From: Crenobacter intestini | GTDB lineage: Bacteria > Pseudomonadota > Gammaproteobacteria > Burkholderiales > Chromobacteriaceae | Direction of reading: 5' to 3' | Length of the DNA: 64,000 nt | Assembly: GCF_004919095.1 (NCBI RefSeq) | Contig: NZ_STGJ01000001.1 | Location: 186,001-250,000, forward strand | Part shown: in pieces, positions 8,130 through 16,220 of the stretch | How the letters are laid out: each line of letters starts with the position of its first letter | Numbering within the stretch: position 1 is the stretch's first letter | The notes under the pieces: generated by a model | Databases searched by the model: none | Seen by the model: the letters and a program-made list of their open reading frames with translations, nothing else | Told to the model about the DNA's origin: nothing | Program-made: the position numbers and the translations under genes

Positions 8130-10562
8130 CTACACCGCCAGCGTTTCGAACTGGCGGCGCTTGGCAGCGTCGGCGATCTGCGCCTGCCACGGGTCGGATT
8201 CGAAGCCCAGCGCGAACTTGAGCCGCGCGTAGAGCGCCGCGCGCGCCTCGCCGTCGTCCAGCACCCGCGCCTTCACGTGGTCCAGGCCGACCCGTGTCAG
8301 GTAGTGCACGGTGCGCTCCAGATAGAACGCCTCTTCCCGGTAAAGCTGCAGGAAGGCGCCGGTGACTTCGAGCACCTCGTCGGACGAGGCGACCTTGCAA
8401 AGGAACTGCGCGACTTCGGTCTTGATGCCGCCGTTGCCGCCGACGTAGATTTCCCAGCCCGAGTCGACCGCGATCAAGCCGACGTCCTTGATGCCGGACT
8501 CTGCGCAGTTGCGCGGACAACCGGACACCGCGAGCTTGACCTTGGCCGGGCTCCACATGCCGAACAGGTCCTTTTCCAGCGCGATGCCCATCGCGGTCGA
8601 GTCCTGGGTGCCGAAGCGGCAGAACGCGCTGCCGACGCAGGTCTTCACCGTGCGCAAGCTCTTGCCGTAGGCGTGGCCGGACGGCATCGCCAGGTCCTGC
8701 CAGATTGCGGGCAGGTCTTCCTTCTTCACGCCCAGAAGGTCAATACGCTGGCCGCCGGTCACCTTGACCAGCGGCACCTGGTACTTGTCGGCCGCGTCGG
8801 CGATGCGGCGCAGCTCGTCGGCGCTGGTGACGCCGCCCCACATGCGCGGCACCACCGAATAAGTGCCGTCCTTCTGGATGTTGGCGTGCGCGCGCTCGTT
8901 GATCAGCCGCGCCTGCGCGTCGTCCTTCGCCTCGCCCGGCCAGGTCGAGATCAGGTAGTAGTTGAGCGCCGGGCGGCAGGTCGCGCAGCCGTCCGCGGCC
9001 CGCCACTCAAGCACCCGCATCGCCTCGGGAATGCTGGTGAGGTGGCGGTCGCGGATTTCCTGGCGCAACTGGGCGTGGTTGAGGGCGGTGCAGCCGCACA
9101 CCGGCTTCTCGCCCTTGGGCGTCACGTCCGCCGCGCCGCCCACCGTGTTGATCAGCACCTGCTCGACCAGCTGGGTGCACGAGCCGCACGAGCTGGCTGC
9201 CTTGGTGTGCTGCTTGATCGCGTCGACGGTAAACAGGCCCTTGTCGCGGATCGCCTTGACGATGGTGCCCTTGCACACGCCGTTGCAGCCGCAGATCTCG
9301 GCCGAGTCCGGCAGCGACGCCGCGCGGTTCTCGCCGCCGTGGCCGACATCCCCCAGTGCCGACTCGCCGAACACCAGCGCCTCGCGGATCTCGTGCACCG
9401 GTTTGCCCTCGCGGATCAGGCGGAAGTACCACGCGCCGTCGGCGGTGTCGCCGTACAGGCAGGCGCCGACCAGGCGGTCGCCGCGGATCACCAGCTTCTT
9501 GTAGACGCCGCCGATCGGGTCGGACAGGGTGATCGCCTCGGTGCCCTCGCCGCCCATGAAGTCGCCGGCGGAGAAGAGGTCGATGCCGGTCACCTTGAGC
9601 TTGGTCGAAGTCACGCTGCCCAGGTAGCGGCCGATGCCGTGGCCGGCCAGGTGGTTGGCCGCCACTTTCGCCTGTTCGAACAGCGGCGCAACCAGGCCGT
9701 AGGCGACGCCGCGGTGGCTCGCGCACTCGCCGACCGCGTAGATGCGCGGGTCGAACGTCTGCAGGGTGTCGTCGACCGTGACGCCGCGGTGGCAATAGAG
9801 GCCGGCCTGCTCGGCAAGCGCGGTGTTCGGGCGGATGCCGGCGGCCATCACCACCAGGTCGGCGGCGATCTCGGTGCCGTTGTCGAGGCGCAGGGCGCGC
9901 ACGCGACCCGTCTCGTCGCCCAGCAGCGCCGACGTCTGCGCCGAGAGCGCGAAGGTGATGCCGCGCGCTTCCAGCGAGCCCCTGAGCAGCCCCCCCGCCT
10001 GCGCGTCGAGCTGGCGCTCCATCAGCCACGGCGCGAGGTGCACCACCGTTACCTGCATGCCGCGGGCGGCCAGCCCGTTAGCCGCCTCCAGCCCCAACAG
10101 GCCGCCACCGATCACCACCGCGTGGCGGTGGCTGGCTGCGGCGTCAAGCATCGCGCAGACGTCGTGGTAGTCACGGTAGGCGACAACGCCCTCAAGATCC
10201 TTGCCCGGCACCGGCAGCGCGAAGGCGTTGGAGCCGGTCGCGAGCAACAGGCGGTCGTACGGCGCCTCTAGGCCGTCGTCGGTGCGCACCACGCGGCGCG
10301 CGCGGTCGATCTGGCTGACCCGGGCGTTCAGGTGCAGCGTGATGCCGTTGTCGGCGTACCACGCCGGGTCGTTGAGGATGATGTCGTCGAAGGCCTGCTC
10401 GCCCGAGAGGACCGCCGAGAGCAGGATGCGGTTGTAGTTACCCCACGGCTCGGCGCCGAATACCGTGATGTCGTACGCGTCGGGCGCGAGCTTCAACAGC
10501 TCCTCCAGCGTACGCACCCCGGCCATGCCGTTGCCGACCATGACGAGTTTCTTGCGGCCCAT
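8130..10562 (-). CDS. nirB: Nitrite reductase (NADH) large subunit
   Basis: 810-residue cytoplasmic enzyme that reduces nitrite to ammonium with NADH. Order of parts: FAD-binding GNGMAG near residues 10-15, NAD domain (IGGGLLGLE), BFD-like [2Fe-2S] segments (ICGCNGVCKG and SSCGSC), then the siroheme/[4Fe-4S] reductase repeat with TCVGSAFCRFG and VSGCPRNCAES. The ATG at 10562 has AAGGAGA just upstream; an in-frame extension to 10652 would begin inside the leader terminator and is rejected. It is the first gene of nirB-nirD-nasA and needs siroheme from cobA. Confidence 0.96.
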   Translation of the reverse strand: MGRKKLVMVGNGMAGVRTLEELLKLAPDAYDITVFGAEPWGNYNRILLSAVLSGEQAFDDIILNDPAWYADNGITLHLNARVSQIDRARRVVRTDDGLEAPYDRLLLATGSNAFALPVPGKDLEGVVAYRDYHDVCAMLDAAASHRHAVVIGGGLLGLEAANGLAARGMQVTVVHLAPWLMERQLDAQAGGLLRGSLEARGITFALSAQTSALLGDETGRVRALRLDNGTEIAADLVVMAAGIRPNTALAEQAGLYCHRGVTVDDTLQTFDPRIYAVGECASHRGVAYGLVAPLFEQAKVAANHLAGHGIGRYLGSVTSTKLKVTGIDLFSAGDFMGGEGTEAITLSDPIGGVYKKLVIRGDRLVGACLYGDTADGAWYFRLIREGKPVHEIREALVFGESALGDVGHGGENRAASLPDSAEICGCNGVCKGTIVKAIRDKGLFTVDAIKQHTKAASSCGSCTQLVEQVLINTVGGAADVTPKGEKPVCGCTALNHAQLRQEIRDRHLTSIPEAMRVLEWRAADGCATCRPALNYYLISTWPGEAKDDAQARLINERAHANIQKDGTYSVVPRMWGGVTSADELRRIADAADKYQVPLVKVTGGQRIDLLGVKKEDLPAIWQDLAMPSGHAYGKSLRTVKTCVGSAFCRFGTQDSTAMGIALEKDLFGMWSPAKVKLAVSGCPRNCAESGIKDVGLIAVDSGWEIYVGGNGGIKTEVAQFLCKVASSDEVLEVTGAFLQLYREEAFYLERTVHYLTRVGLDHVKARVLDDGEARAALYARLKFALGFESDPWQAQIADAAKRRQFETLAV

Positions 10563-10591
10563 CGTGTTCTCCTTGCCTGACAGGCAGAATG

Positions 10592-10628
10592 AAAAAAGGG
10601 CCCGCCGGCGCCTTGCGCCAGCGGACCC
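10592..10628 (-). terminator. Leader terminator upstream of nirB (attenuator)
   Basis: Read on the minus strand, a 13-bp GC-rich stem (10628-10616 with 10610-10598, two G-U pairs, five-base loop) is followed directly by six T (10597-10592). It lies between the sigma-54 promoter and nirB, about 30 bases before the start codon. Its 5' arm shares bases 10623-10628 with the second ANTAR-type hairpin, so the two structures are mutually exclusive. Confidence 0.85.
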
Positions 10629-10665
10629 CGTTGTCCTTGCGATGGCCCGCACCGCCGTTGGCGCG
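10623..10665 (-). promoter_or_regulatory. Tandem hexaloop hairpins, ANTAR (NasT) RNA target in nirB leader
   Basis: On the minus strand, hairpin P1 (10665-10648) has a 6-bp stem and loop AACGGC. P2 (10636-10623) has a GGAC/GTCC stem and loop AACGGG. Both loops have A at position 1 and G at position 4, the known signature of RNA bound by ANTAR-domain antiterminators. P2 overlaps the terminator stem. NasT, encoded 1.8 kb upstream on the same strand, is the natural ligand. Confidence 0.8.
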
Positions 10666-10682
10666 CGCCCCTGCCCCTCCTT

Positions 10683-10699
10683 AGCAACTGCCGTGCCAG
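10683..10699 (-). promoter_or_regulatory. Sigma-54 promoter of nirB-nirD-nasA
   Basis: The minus strand reads CTGGCACGGCAGTTGCT, with the GG (-24) and GC (-12) separated by exactly ten bases. This is a near-perfect RpoN element. The predicted transcription start is near 10672, so the whole ANTAR leader would be transcribed. Confidence 0.88.
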
Positions 10700-10749
10700 C
10701 CGCTCACCCCCTGCTTTGCCGGCCAGGCCCGTCCGATTCCCCGCTGCAG

Positions 10750-10766
10750 TGCACCAAAGCGGTGCC
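10750..10766 (-). promoter_or_regulatory. NtrC-like enhancer site for nirB
   Basis: TGCACC-N5-GGTGCC matches 11 of 12 arm positions of the NtrC consensus TGCACC-N5-GGTGCA. Its centre is about 86 bp upstream of the predicted sigma-54 start, a usual enhancer distance. It lies just beyond the stop codon of the preceding ATPase gene. Confidence 0.7.
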
Positions 10767-10777
10767 CCTGCACCCTT

Positions 10778-12298
10778 TTAACGCCGCCGCCCGAGCAAGG
10801 ACCCCAGGATGCCGCGGACCAGCTCGCGCCCGACGCTGGAGCCGGCGGCGCGGGCGACGCTCTTGGCGGCCGACTCGAGCACGCCCTCGTGGCGGCCGCC
10901 GCGCGGCCCGCGGCTGCCGAACAGGATGCCCGACAAGGTGGCGGCGAGCCCGCCGCCCTCTCCCCCGGCCTCGGGCGTCTGTGCGGTGGCGCCGTTTGGC
11001 GTGCCGGAGGCATCCGCGGCGTACCCCGCGGCGAGCTTCTCGTACGCGGATTCCCGGTCGAGCGGGGTATCGTAGCGGCTGGCCATGCCCGAGGCGCGCG
11101 CCAGCGCCGCACGTTCGTCGCTGCTTAACGGCCCCAGCCGGCAGCCTGGCGGGTAGACCCACGCGCGTTCGACGACCGACGGCGCGCCGTCTGCCTGCAG
11201 GAAGGACACCAGCGCCTCGCCGACGGCAAGTTCGGCGATCACCTGTTCCGCGTCGAACGCCGGGTTGGCGCGCAGCGTCTGGGCGGCAACGCGCACCGCC
11301 TTCTGGTCGCGCGGGCTGTACGCGCGCAGCGCGTGCTGCACGCGGTTGCCCAACTGGCCGAGTACGGTTTCCGGGATGTCGAGCGGGTTCTGGCTGACGA
11401 AATAGACGCCGACGCCCTTCGAGCGCACCAGGCGCACGATCAGCTCGACCTTGTCGATAAGCGCCGGCGGCGCGTCGTCGAACAACAAATGCGCCTCGTC
11501 GAAGAAGAACACCAGCACCGGCGCGTCGGCGTCGCCGATTTCGGGCAGGGTCTCGTAGAGTTCGGCGAGCAGCCACAAAAGGAAAGTTGCGTAGACGCGC
11601 GGCGAGCGGATCAGCCGCTCGGCGGCCAGCACGTTGACGACGCCGTGCCCGGCTGCGTCGCGGCGCATCAGATCGCGGATGTCCAGCATCGGCTCGCCGA
11701 AGAAGGCGTCGCCGCCTTCCTCTTCCAGCGCGAGCAAGGCGCGCTGGATCGCGCCGACCGACGCCGCGTTCGCGTTGCCGTAACGCGCCGCGTAGTCCTT
11801 CGCGTGCTCGGCCACATGCGCGAGCATCGCGCGCAAATCTTTCAGGTCCAACAGCAACAGGCCGTTGTCGTCGGCGATGCGGAACACCATCTGCAGCAGG
11901 TCGCGCTGCAGGTCGTTGAGCCCCATCAGCCGCGCCAGCAGCAAGGGGCCCATGTCGGACACCGTCGCGCGCAAGGGGTGGCCCAGCTCGCCGAACACGT
12001 CCCAGCACACCACGGGGCACGCGGCCATCTCCGGCAGCGGCATCCCCAGCTTTTCACAACGCTCGGCGAGCTTGACGCCGGCTTCGCCCGCGGCGCCCAG
12101 CCCCGCGAGGTCGCCCTTGACGTCGGAGACGAATACCGGGGTGCCGATGCGCGAAAACGCCTCGGCCATGCGCATCAGGGTGACGGTCTTGCCGGTGCCG
12201 GTCGCGCCGGTGATCAGGCCGTGGCGGTTGGCCAGGGCGGGCAACAGTTCAAGGTCGGTCGCGGATGCGCGCGCGATGCGCAGCGGGGGAATGCTCAT
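10778..12298 (-). CDS. HerA/FtsK-like P-loop ATPase, DUF853 (YjgR family)
   Basis: 506-residue cytoplasmic ATPase of the helicase-HerA C-terminal family. Walker A is GATGTGKT at residues 31-38; Walker B lies in [15 protein letters not shown] in the middle of the protein, followed by [10 protein letters not shown]. The C-terminal ~100 residues are low-complexity and basic, ending in LLGRRR. The biological role of YjgR proteins is unknown. Its ATG has GAAGGAG 8 bases upstream. It sits between nasT and the nirB promoter, so it may be cotranscribed with nasT, but nothing in its sequence ties it to nitrate metabolism. Confidence 0.9.
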   Translation of the reverse strand: MSIPPLRIARASATDLELLPALANRHGLITGATGTGKTVTLMRMAEAFSRIGTPVFVSDVKGDLAGLGAAGEAGVKLAERCEKLGMPLPEMAACPVVCWDVFGELGHPLRATVSDMGPLLLARLMGLNDLQRDLLQMVFRIADDNGLLLLDLKDLRAMLAHVAEHAKDYAARYGNANAASVGAIQRALLALEEEGGDAFFGEPMLDIRDLMRRDAAGHGVVNVLAAERLIRSPRVYATFLLWLLAELYETLPEIGDADAPVLVFFFDEAHLLFDDAPPALIDKVELIVRLVRSKGVGVYFVSQNPLDIPETVLGQLGNRVQHALRAYSPRDQKAVRVAAQTLRANPAFDAEQVIAELAVGEALVSFLQADGAPSVVERAWVYPPGCRLGPLSSDERAALARASGMASRYDTPLDRESAYEKLAAGYAADASGTPNGATAQTPEAGGEGGGLAATLSGILFGSRGPRGGRHEGVLESAAKSVARAAGSSVGRELVRGILGSLLGRRR

Positions 12299-12364
12299 GG
12301 CAGCTCCTTCAGGCAGAAATAACCATCCTGATTGAGCCTAGCCGCCGTTGGCGCCGCCTGCCTG

Positions 12365-12940
12365 CTAGGCGAGCCAGCCCGCCGCCTCGACCATCGCCTG
12401 CGCGACCTCGCCGATGCGTTTTTGCTCGCGCATCGCCTGCGTGCGCAGTAGGCGGAACGCCTCGTCTTCGTCGAGCTGCTTCAGGCGCATCAGCAGACCC
12501 TTGGCCTTATCGACCCATTGCCGCTCGGCGAGCCGGGTGCGCGTCTCGGCCAGCTCGTCTTTCAGCGTGCGCTCCACCTCGAAGCGCTCGGCGGCGACCG
12601 CGAGCACGTTCTCCACCCGCGCGCCGTCGACCGTACCGACCACGTAGGCCGACACCCCGGCGCGGATCGCCGCGCGGAGGCTGTCGCGCCGGCCGTCGTC
12701 GGTGAACATCACCACCGGCCGGCCACCGTGTTCGCTGGCCACGCAGACCGCCTCCAGCGTGTCGCGCGAGGGAGCGTCGGTGTCGATCAGCACCATGTCG
12801 GGGCGCAGCGCGTCGAGCACCCGCGCAAGGTCCGCGCACGCCTCGATCTCGCCGATCACGCGCACGCCGGCCGCGCCCAGCGCGTCCCTGAGCAGCCGGG
12901 TACGGCCCTCGCCGTCGTTGACCAGCAGAATTTTGAGCAT
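12365..12940 (-). CDS. nasT: ANTAR-domain response regulator, nitrate antiterminator
   Basis: 191-residue protein with an N-terminal receiver-like domain (MLKILLVNDGEG start; Asp53 in LIDTD at the usual phosphoacceptor place) and a C-terminal ANTAR RNA-binding domain (ERQWVDKAKGLLM ... DEAFRLLRTQAM). NasT proteins bind paired hexaloop hairpins and prevent leader termination when nitrate is present. Two such leaders exist here, before nirB and nrtA. AGGAGG precedes the ATG. In known systems the nitrate-binding protein NasS holds NasT inactive. No nasS lies in the window, so the sensing partner is elsewhere or has been replaced. Confidence 0.92.
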   Translation of the reverse strand: MLKILLVNDGEGRTRLLRDALGAAGVRVIGEIEACADLARVLDALRPDMVLIDTDAPSRDTLEAVCVASEHGGRPVVMFTDDGRRDSLRAAIRAGVSAYVVGTVDGARVENVLAVAAERFEVERTLKDELAETRTRLAERQWVDKAKGLLMRLKQLDEDEAFRLLRTQAMREQKRIGEVAQAMVEAAGWLA

Positions 12941-12960
12941 GGTTGCGCCTCCTGCATCTT

Positions 12961-12996
12961 AAAGAGCAAACGCCGTGCCCGAAAACGGGCACGGCG
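12961..12996 (-). terminator. Terminator after nrtABC
   Basis: A perfect 11-bp inverted repeat (CGCCGTGCCCG, loop AAAA, 12971-12996) stands right after the nrtC stop, followed on the minus strand by TTTGCTCTTT. It probably ends the nrtABC transcript or reduces read-through into nasT. Confidence 0.75.
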
Positions 12997-13010
12997 GCGG
13001 AGTTGCCGGC

Positions 13011-13805
13011 TTACGCGGCCTCGGGGCGCGCGTGGCGGCGGTACAGGAAGTCAAGCACCTCGGCGCGCAGGCGCTGGTACTCGGGGTCGGTCGCGAGCGC
13101 AAGTCGGTCGCGCGGTCGCTCAACCGGCACCTCGAGGATGTCGCCGATGGTCGCCGCCGGGCCGTTGCTCATCATCACGATGCGGTCGGACAGCAGCACC
13201 GCCTCGTCTACGTCGTGGGTGACCATCACCACCGTGCTGCCGGTGTCCTCGACGATGCCCATCAGCTCGTCCTGCAGGTGAGCGCGCGTCAGCGCGTCCA
13301 GCGCACCGAAGGGTTCGTCCAAGAGCAGCACCTTGGGTGCCATCGCCAGCGCCCGCGCGATGCCGACCCGCTGCTTCATGCCGCCTGACACCTCGTGCGG
13401 GTGCTTGTCGCGGGCGTGGGTGAGGCCGACCAGCGCCAGCGCCGCGTCGGTGCGTTCGGCCAGTTGGGCGCGGGTCTCGCGCGCACCGAACACCCGCTCG
13501 ACCGCAAGGTGCACGTTCCCCCAGCAGGAGAGCCAGGGCAGCAGGCTGTGGTTCTGGAACACCACCGCGCGCTCAGGCCCAGGCCCGGCGATCTCGCGCC
13601 CATTGGCCAGCGCGATGCCGTCGGTCGGCAGCAGCAGGCCGGCGATCAGGTTAAGCACGGTCGACTTGCCGCAGCCGGAGTGGCCGATCAGCGAGACGAA
13701 CTCGCCACGGGCGATGGTCAGGTTCACGTCCTTGAGCGCGACAAAGCGTCCCTTCTTGCCGTCAAAGTGCATGCCGACCTGGTCTAGCTCCACATAACGT
13801 TCCAT
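13011..13805 (-). CDS. nrtC: Nitrate ABC transporter ATP-binding protein
   Basis: 264-residue ABC ATPase. Walker A is GHSGCGKST (41-49), the Q-loop lies in AVVFQNHSLLPWL, the signature is VSGGMKQR, and Walker B is VLLLDEPFGALD. The overall pattern matches the NrtC/NrtD/TauB/SsuB group that energises nitrate, taurine or sulfonate uptake. Placement after nrtA-nrtB and next to nasT/nirB supports nitrate. It lacks the extra C-terminal NrtA-like domain of cyanobacterial NrtC. It starts one base after the nrtB stop. Confidence 0.9.
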   Translation of the reverse strand: MERYVELDQVGMHFDGKKGRFVALKDVNLTIARGEFVSLIGHSGCGKSTVLNLIAGLLLPTDGIALANGREIAGPGPERAVVFQNHSLLPWLSCWGNVHLAVERVFGARETRAQLAERTDAALALVGLTHARDKHPHEVSGGMKQRVGIARALAMAPKVLLLDEPFGALDALTRAHLQDELMGIVEDTGSTVVMVTHDVDEAVLLSDRIVMMSNGPAATIGDILEVPVERPRDRLALATDPEYQRLRAEVLDFLYRRHARPEAA

Positions 13806-13806
13806 T

Positions 13807-14679
13807 TCAGTGTTCCTCCCCGAAGCTTGCCTTGCGTGCGAGCCAGACCAGCGCCTGCTCGAGCAGCAGCCCGACGATGCCGACGACGAAAATCGCGATG
13901 ATGATGTGTTCGACGTTGAGGTTGTTCCACTCGTCCCACACCCAGAAGCCGAGGCCGACGCCGCCGGTCAGCATCTCGGCGGCGACGATCACCAGCCACG
14001 CGACGCCGACGGCCAAGCGCACGCCGGTCAGCATGGCCGGCAGCGCCGAGGGCAGCAGGATCACCGCGAACACCTTCCATTCGGACAGGCGCAGCACCCG
14101 GGCGACGTTCAGGTAGTCCTGCGGCACCGCGCGCACGCCGGCCGCGGTGTTGAGGATCATCGGCCAGATGCTCGAGATGAAGATCACCCAGATCGACGCG
14201 GGCCCCGCAGCCTTGAATACCAAGAGGCCGATCGGCAGCCACGCCAGCGGCGAGACGGGCCTGAGCAGGCTGATCACCGGTGCGCTCATGCGGGAGAGGA
14301 AGTCGAAGCGGCCGATCATGAAGCCCAGCGGGATACCGACAAGCGCGGCAAGGCCGAAGCCCGCGCCGACACGGCCCAGCGACATCAGCACGTTCCAGCC
14401 TATGCCCTGGTCGTTCGGGCCGTTCTGGTAGAAGGGGTCGGCGAACAGCAGCACGGCGGCCCGCCAGGTGCTGGCAGGGCCGGGCAGACTGCCGCCGCTG
14501 CCCTGCGCGACCAGCACCCACAGAAGCAAAAAGGTGACGATGCCGAGCGCGGGCGGTACCAGCGTGCGCGTCACGGCGACAAAGGGTGCGCGCAGCGGCT
14601 CCAGGAGCGCCGGCAGCGGCAAGGCTCGCCTAGCCGCCTTGCCCCTTGCCACGCGGATGTCCAGGGTCTTGCTCATCAT
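13807..14679 (-). CDS. nrtB: Nitrate ABC transporter permease
   Basis: 290-residue inner-membrane permease of the BPD transport family with about six hydrophobic segments. The cytoplasmic coupling loop is visible as NTAAGVRAVPQDYLNVARVL. Two ATG codons stand side by side (14679, 14676), preceded by a GGGGGT run. It follows nrtA by 10 bases. Together with NrtA and NrtC it forms the high-affinity nitrate/nitrite importer. Sulfonate transport would be the alternative by family alone; the neighbourhood decides for nitrate. Confidence 0.9.
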   Translation of the reverse strand: MMSKTLDIRVARGKAARRALPLPALLEPLRAPFVAVTRTLVPPALGIVTFLLLWVLVAQGSGGSLPGPASTWRAAVLLFADPFYQNGPNDQGIGWNVLMSLGRVGAGFGLAALVGIPLGFMIGRFDFLSRMSAPVISLLRPVSPLAWLPIGLLVFKAAGPASIWVIFISSIWPMILNTAAGVRAVPQDYLNVARVLRLSEWKVFAVILLPSALPAMLTGVRLAVGVAWLVIVAAEMLTGGVGLGFWVWDEWNNLNVEHIIIAIFVVGIVGLLLEQALVWLARKASFGEEH

Positions 14680-14689
14680 GGTCTACCCC

Positions 14690-15940
14690 CTACGCCTTGA
14701 TCTTGAAGCTGGCCGCGTACGCCGCCGGGTTCTTGCCGTCCCACACCACGCCGTCGATCAGCCTGGAAGTACGCATCTCGGACTTGGGCACCGGCACGCC
14801 GGCGAGCTTCGCCGCGTCACGGTAGACGGCCAGCTGGTTGATCTGCCGCGCGACGCCCAGGTAGTCCGGGTCGGTTTTGATGAGGCCCCAGCGCTTGTGC
14901 TGGGTCAGGAACCACATGCCGTCCGACAGGTAGGGGAAGTTGACCTTGCCGCCGTCGAAGAACTTCATGGGCTTCGCGTCCTGCCACTTGCGGCCGAGCC
15001 CGTCTTCGTAAGCGCCGGTAAAGCGCCCCTCGATCACCGGCGCCGGCGCGTTGACAAAGGCCTTATCGGCGATCATGCGCGCCACTGCCGGGCGGTTCTT
15101 CGGGTCGTCGATATAGCGCGACGCCTCAAGCAGCGCGGCGACCAGCGCGCGCGCGGTGTTCGGGTTCTGCCTGACCCAGTCGCCGGTGGTGCCGAGCACC
15201 TTTTCCGGGTGGTCCGGCCACACCTCCTGGGTGGTGGCAACGGTAAAGCCGATGTTGTCGGCGATCGCGCGCGCGTTCCACGGCTCGCCCACGCAGTAGC
15301 CGTCCATATTGTCGACGCGCATGTTGGCGACCATCTGCGGCGGCGGCACCACGATGGTCTTGACCTCGCTCAAGGGGTTGATGCCCTGCGCGGCCAGCCA
15401 GTAGTAGAGCCACATCGCGTGGGTGCCGGTCGGGAAGGTCTGCGCGAAGGTGTACTCGCGCGGCTCGGCCTTGACGAGCTTGGCCAGCGCCGCACCGCTG
15501 GTGACGCCCTTGTCCTTGAGCTGCTTGGAGAGGGTGATGCCCTGCCCGTTCTGGTTGAGCGTCATCAGCACGGCCATGTCCTTCTTCTGCCCGCCGATGC
15601 CCAGGTGCACGCCGTAAACCAGCCCGTACAGGGCGTGCGACGCGTCGAGTTCGCCGTTGACCAGCTTGTCGCGTACCGCGGCCCAGCTCGCCTCCTTGGA
15701 CGGGACGATGGTGATGCCGTACTTCTTGTCGAAGCCCATCTTCGAGGCGACGATCACCGATGCGCAGTCGGTCAGCGGGATGAAGCCGACCTTGACCTCG
15801 GTCTTCTCCGGCTTCAGCGCCGACGCCATCGCGACGCCCGGCAGCGTTGGCGCCAGCACCGCACCCAGCACCGCAACGGCGCCCCTGAGGAAGTCGCGGC
15901 GCGCGCCGCCCGTGTTGCCTGCCTTGTCGTCCATGCCCAT
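14690..15940 (-). CDS. nrtA: Periplasmic nitrate-binding protein with Tat signal
   Basis: 416-residue CmpA/NrtA-family solute-binding protein. It begins with a twin-arginine signal (R14-R15-D-F-L followed by a hydrophobic stretch to about residue 40), so it is exported folded. This separates it from the cytoplasmic sensor NasS. The ATG at 15940 has AAGGAGG 7 bases upstream; a start at 15964 would lie in the leader terminator and is rejected. It is the first gene of nrtABC, behind its own sigma-54 promoter and ANTAR leader. Confidence 0.92.
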   Translation of the reverse strand: MGMDDKAGNTGGARRDFLRGAVAVLGAVLAPTLPGVAMASALKPEKTEVKVGFIPLTDCASVIVASKMGFDKKYGITIVPSKEASWAAVRDKLVNGELDASHALYGLVYGVHLGIGGQKKDMAVLMTLNQNGQGITLSKQLKDKGVTSGAALAKLVKAEPREYTFAQTFPTGTHAMWLYYWLAAQGINPLSEVKTIVVPPPQMVANMRVDNMDGYCVGEPWNARAIADNIGFTVATTQEVWPDHPEKVLGTTGDWVRQNPNTARALVAALLEASRYIDDPKNRPAVARMIADKAFVNAPAPVIEGRFTGAYEDGLGRKWQDAKPMKFFDGGKVNFPYLSDGMWFLTQHKRWGLIKTDPDYLGVARQINQLAVYRDAAKLAGVPVPKSEMRTSRLIDGVVWDGKNPAAYAASFKIKA

Positions 15941-15965
15941 CGTGTGCCTCCTTCGTCTTCCCATG

Positions 15966-16017
15966 AAAAAGGCGTCCGCCGGCGCGGGCCCCGGGGGGGC
16001 TCACGCCGGCGGACGCC
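15966..16017 (-). terminator. Leader terminator upstream of nrtA (attenuator)
   Basis: A perfect 14-bp stem (16017-16004 with 15984-15971), with further GC pairing possible inside the loop, is followed on the minus strand by TTTTT (15970-15966). It ends 25 bases before the nrtA start. The 5' arm shares 16008-16017 with hairpin P2, giving an either/or switch. Confidence 0.88.
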
Positions 16018-16050
16018 GTTGTCCGCCTGAAACCCGCCGCCGTTGGCGGG
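16008..16050 (-). promoter_or_regulatory. Tandem hexaloop hairpins, ANTAR (NasT) RNA target in nrtA leader
   Basis: On the minus strand, P1 (16050-16033) is a perfect CCCGCC/GGCGGG stem and P2 (16027-16008) a perfect GGCGGAC/GTCCGCC stem. Both close the same hexaloop AACGGC with A1 and G4. This is the ANTAR target in nearly ideal form, and P2 competes with the terminator. Confidence 0.87.
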
Positions 16051-16065
16051 CCTTGCCCCATCCTT

Positions 16066-16082
16066 AGCAAGGGGCGTGCCAA
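16066..16082 (-). promoter_or_regulatory. Sigma-54 promoter of nrtABC
   Basis: The minus strand reads TTGGCACGCCCCTTGCT, with the -24 GG and -12 GC ten bases apart. The predicted start is near 16056, immediately before the ANTAR hairpins. Confidence 0.88.
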
Positions 16083-16113
16083 GCAGTGCAAGGCGCATGG
16101 ATACTGGCCTACA

Positions 16114-16129
16114 GGTGTGCCTGCACACC
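16114..16129. promoter_or_regulatory. Dyad GGTGTGC-CT-GCACACC, possible operator
   Basis: A perfect 7-bp inverted repeat with a 2-base spacer lies between the nrtA sigma-54 promoter and the NtrC-like site. Its half-sites are inverted relative to NtrC boxes, so it may bind another regulator. No protein can be assigned. Confidence 0.4.
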
Positions 16130-16144
16130 GGTCCGGGGTTTTGA

Positions 16145-16183
16145 TGCACCGCACAAGTGCAAGGCGTGCACCAAAGGCGGCAA
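16145..16183 (-). promoter_or_regulatory. NtrC-like enhancer sites for nrtA
   Basis: TGCACC-GCACA-AGTGCA (16145-16161) matches 11 of 12 arm positions of the NtrC consensus. A second TGCACC half-site at 16167 has a weaker right arm. The first is centred about 97 bp upstream of the predicted nrtA start. Confidence 0.65.
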
Positions 16184-16220
16184 CTTGACGCGCCGTGCCG
16201 TTTGCCGCGAAGCTTTCGTC

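Noticed and set aside
15941-15964. nrtA start at 15964
   Set aside because: It falls in the T-run of the leader terminator and adds a non-signal extension; 15940 has a good ribosome site and the Tat signal.
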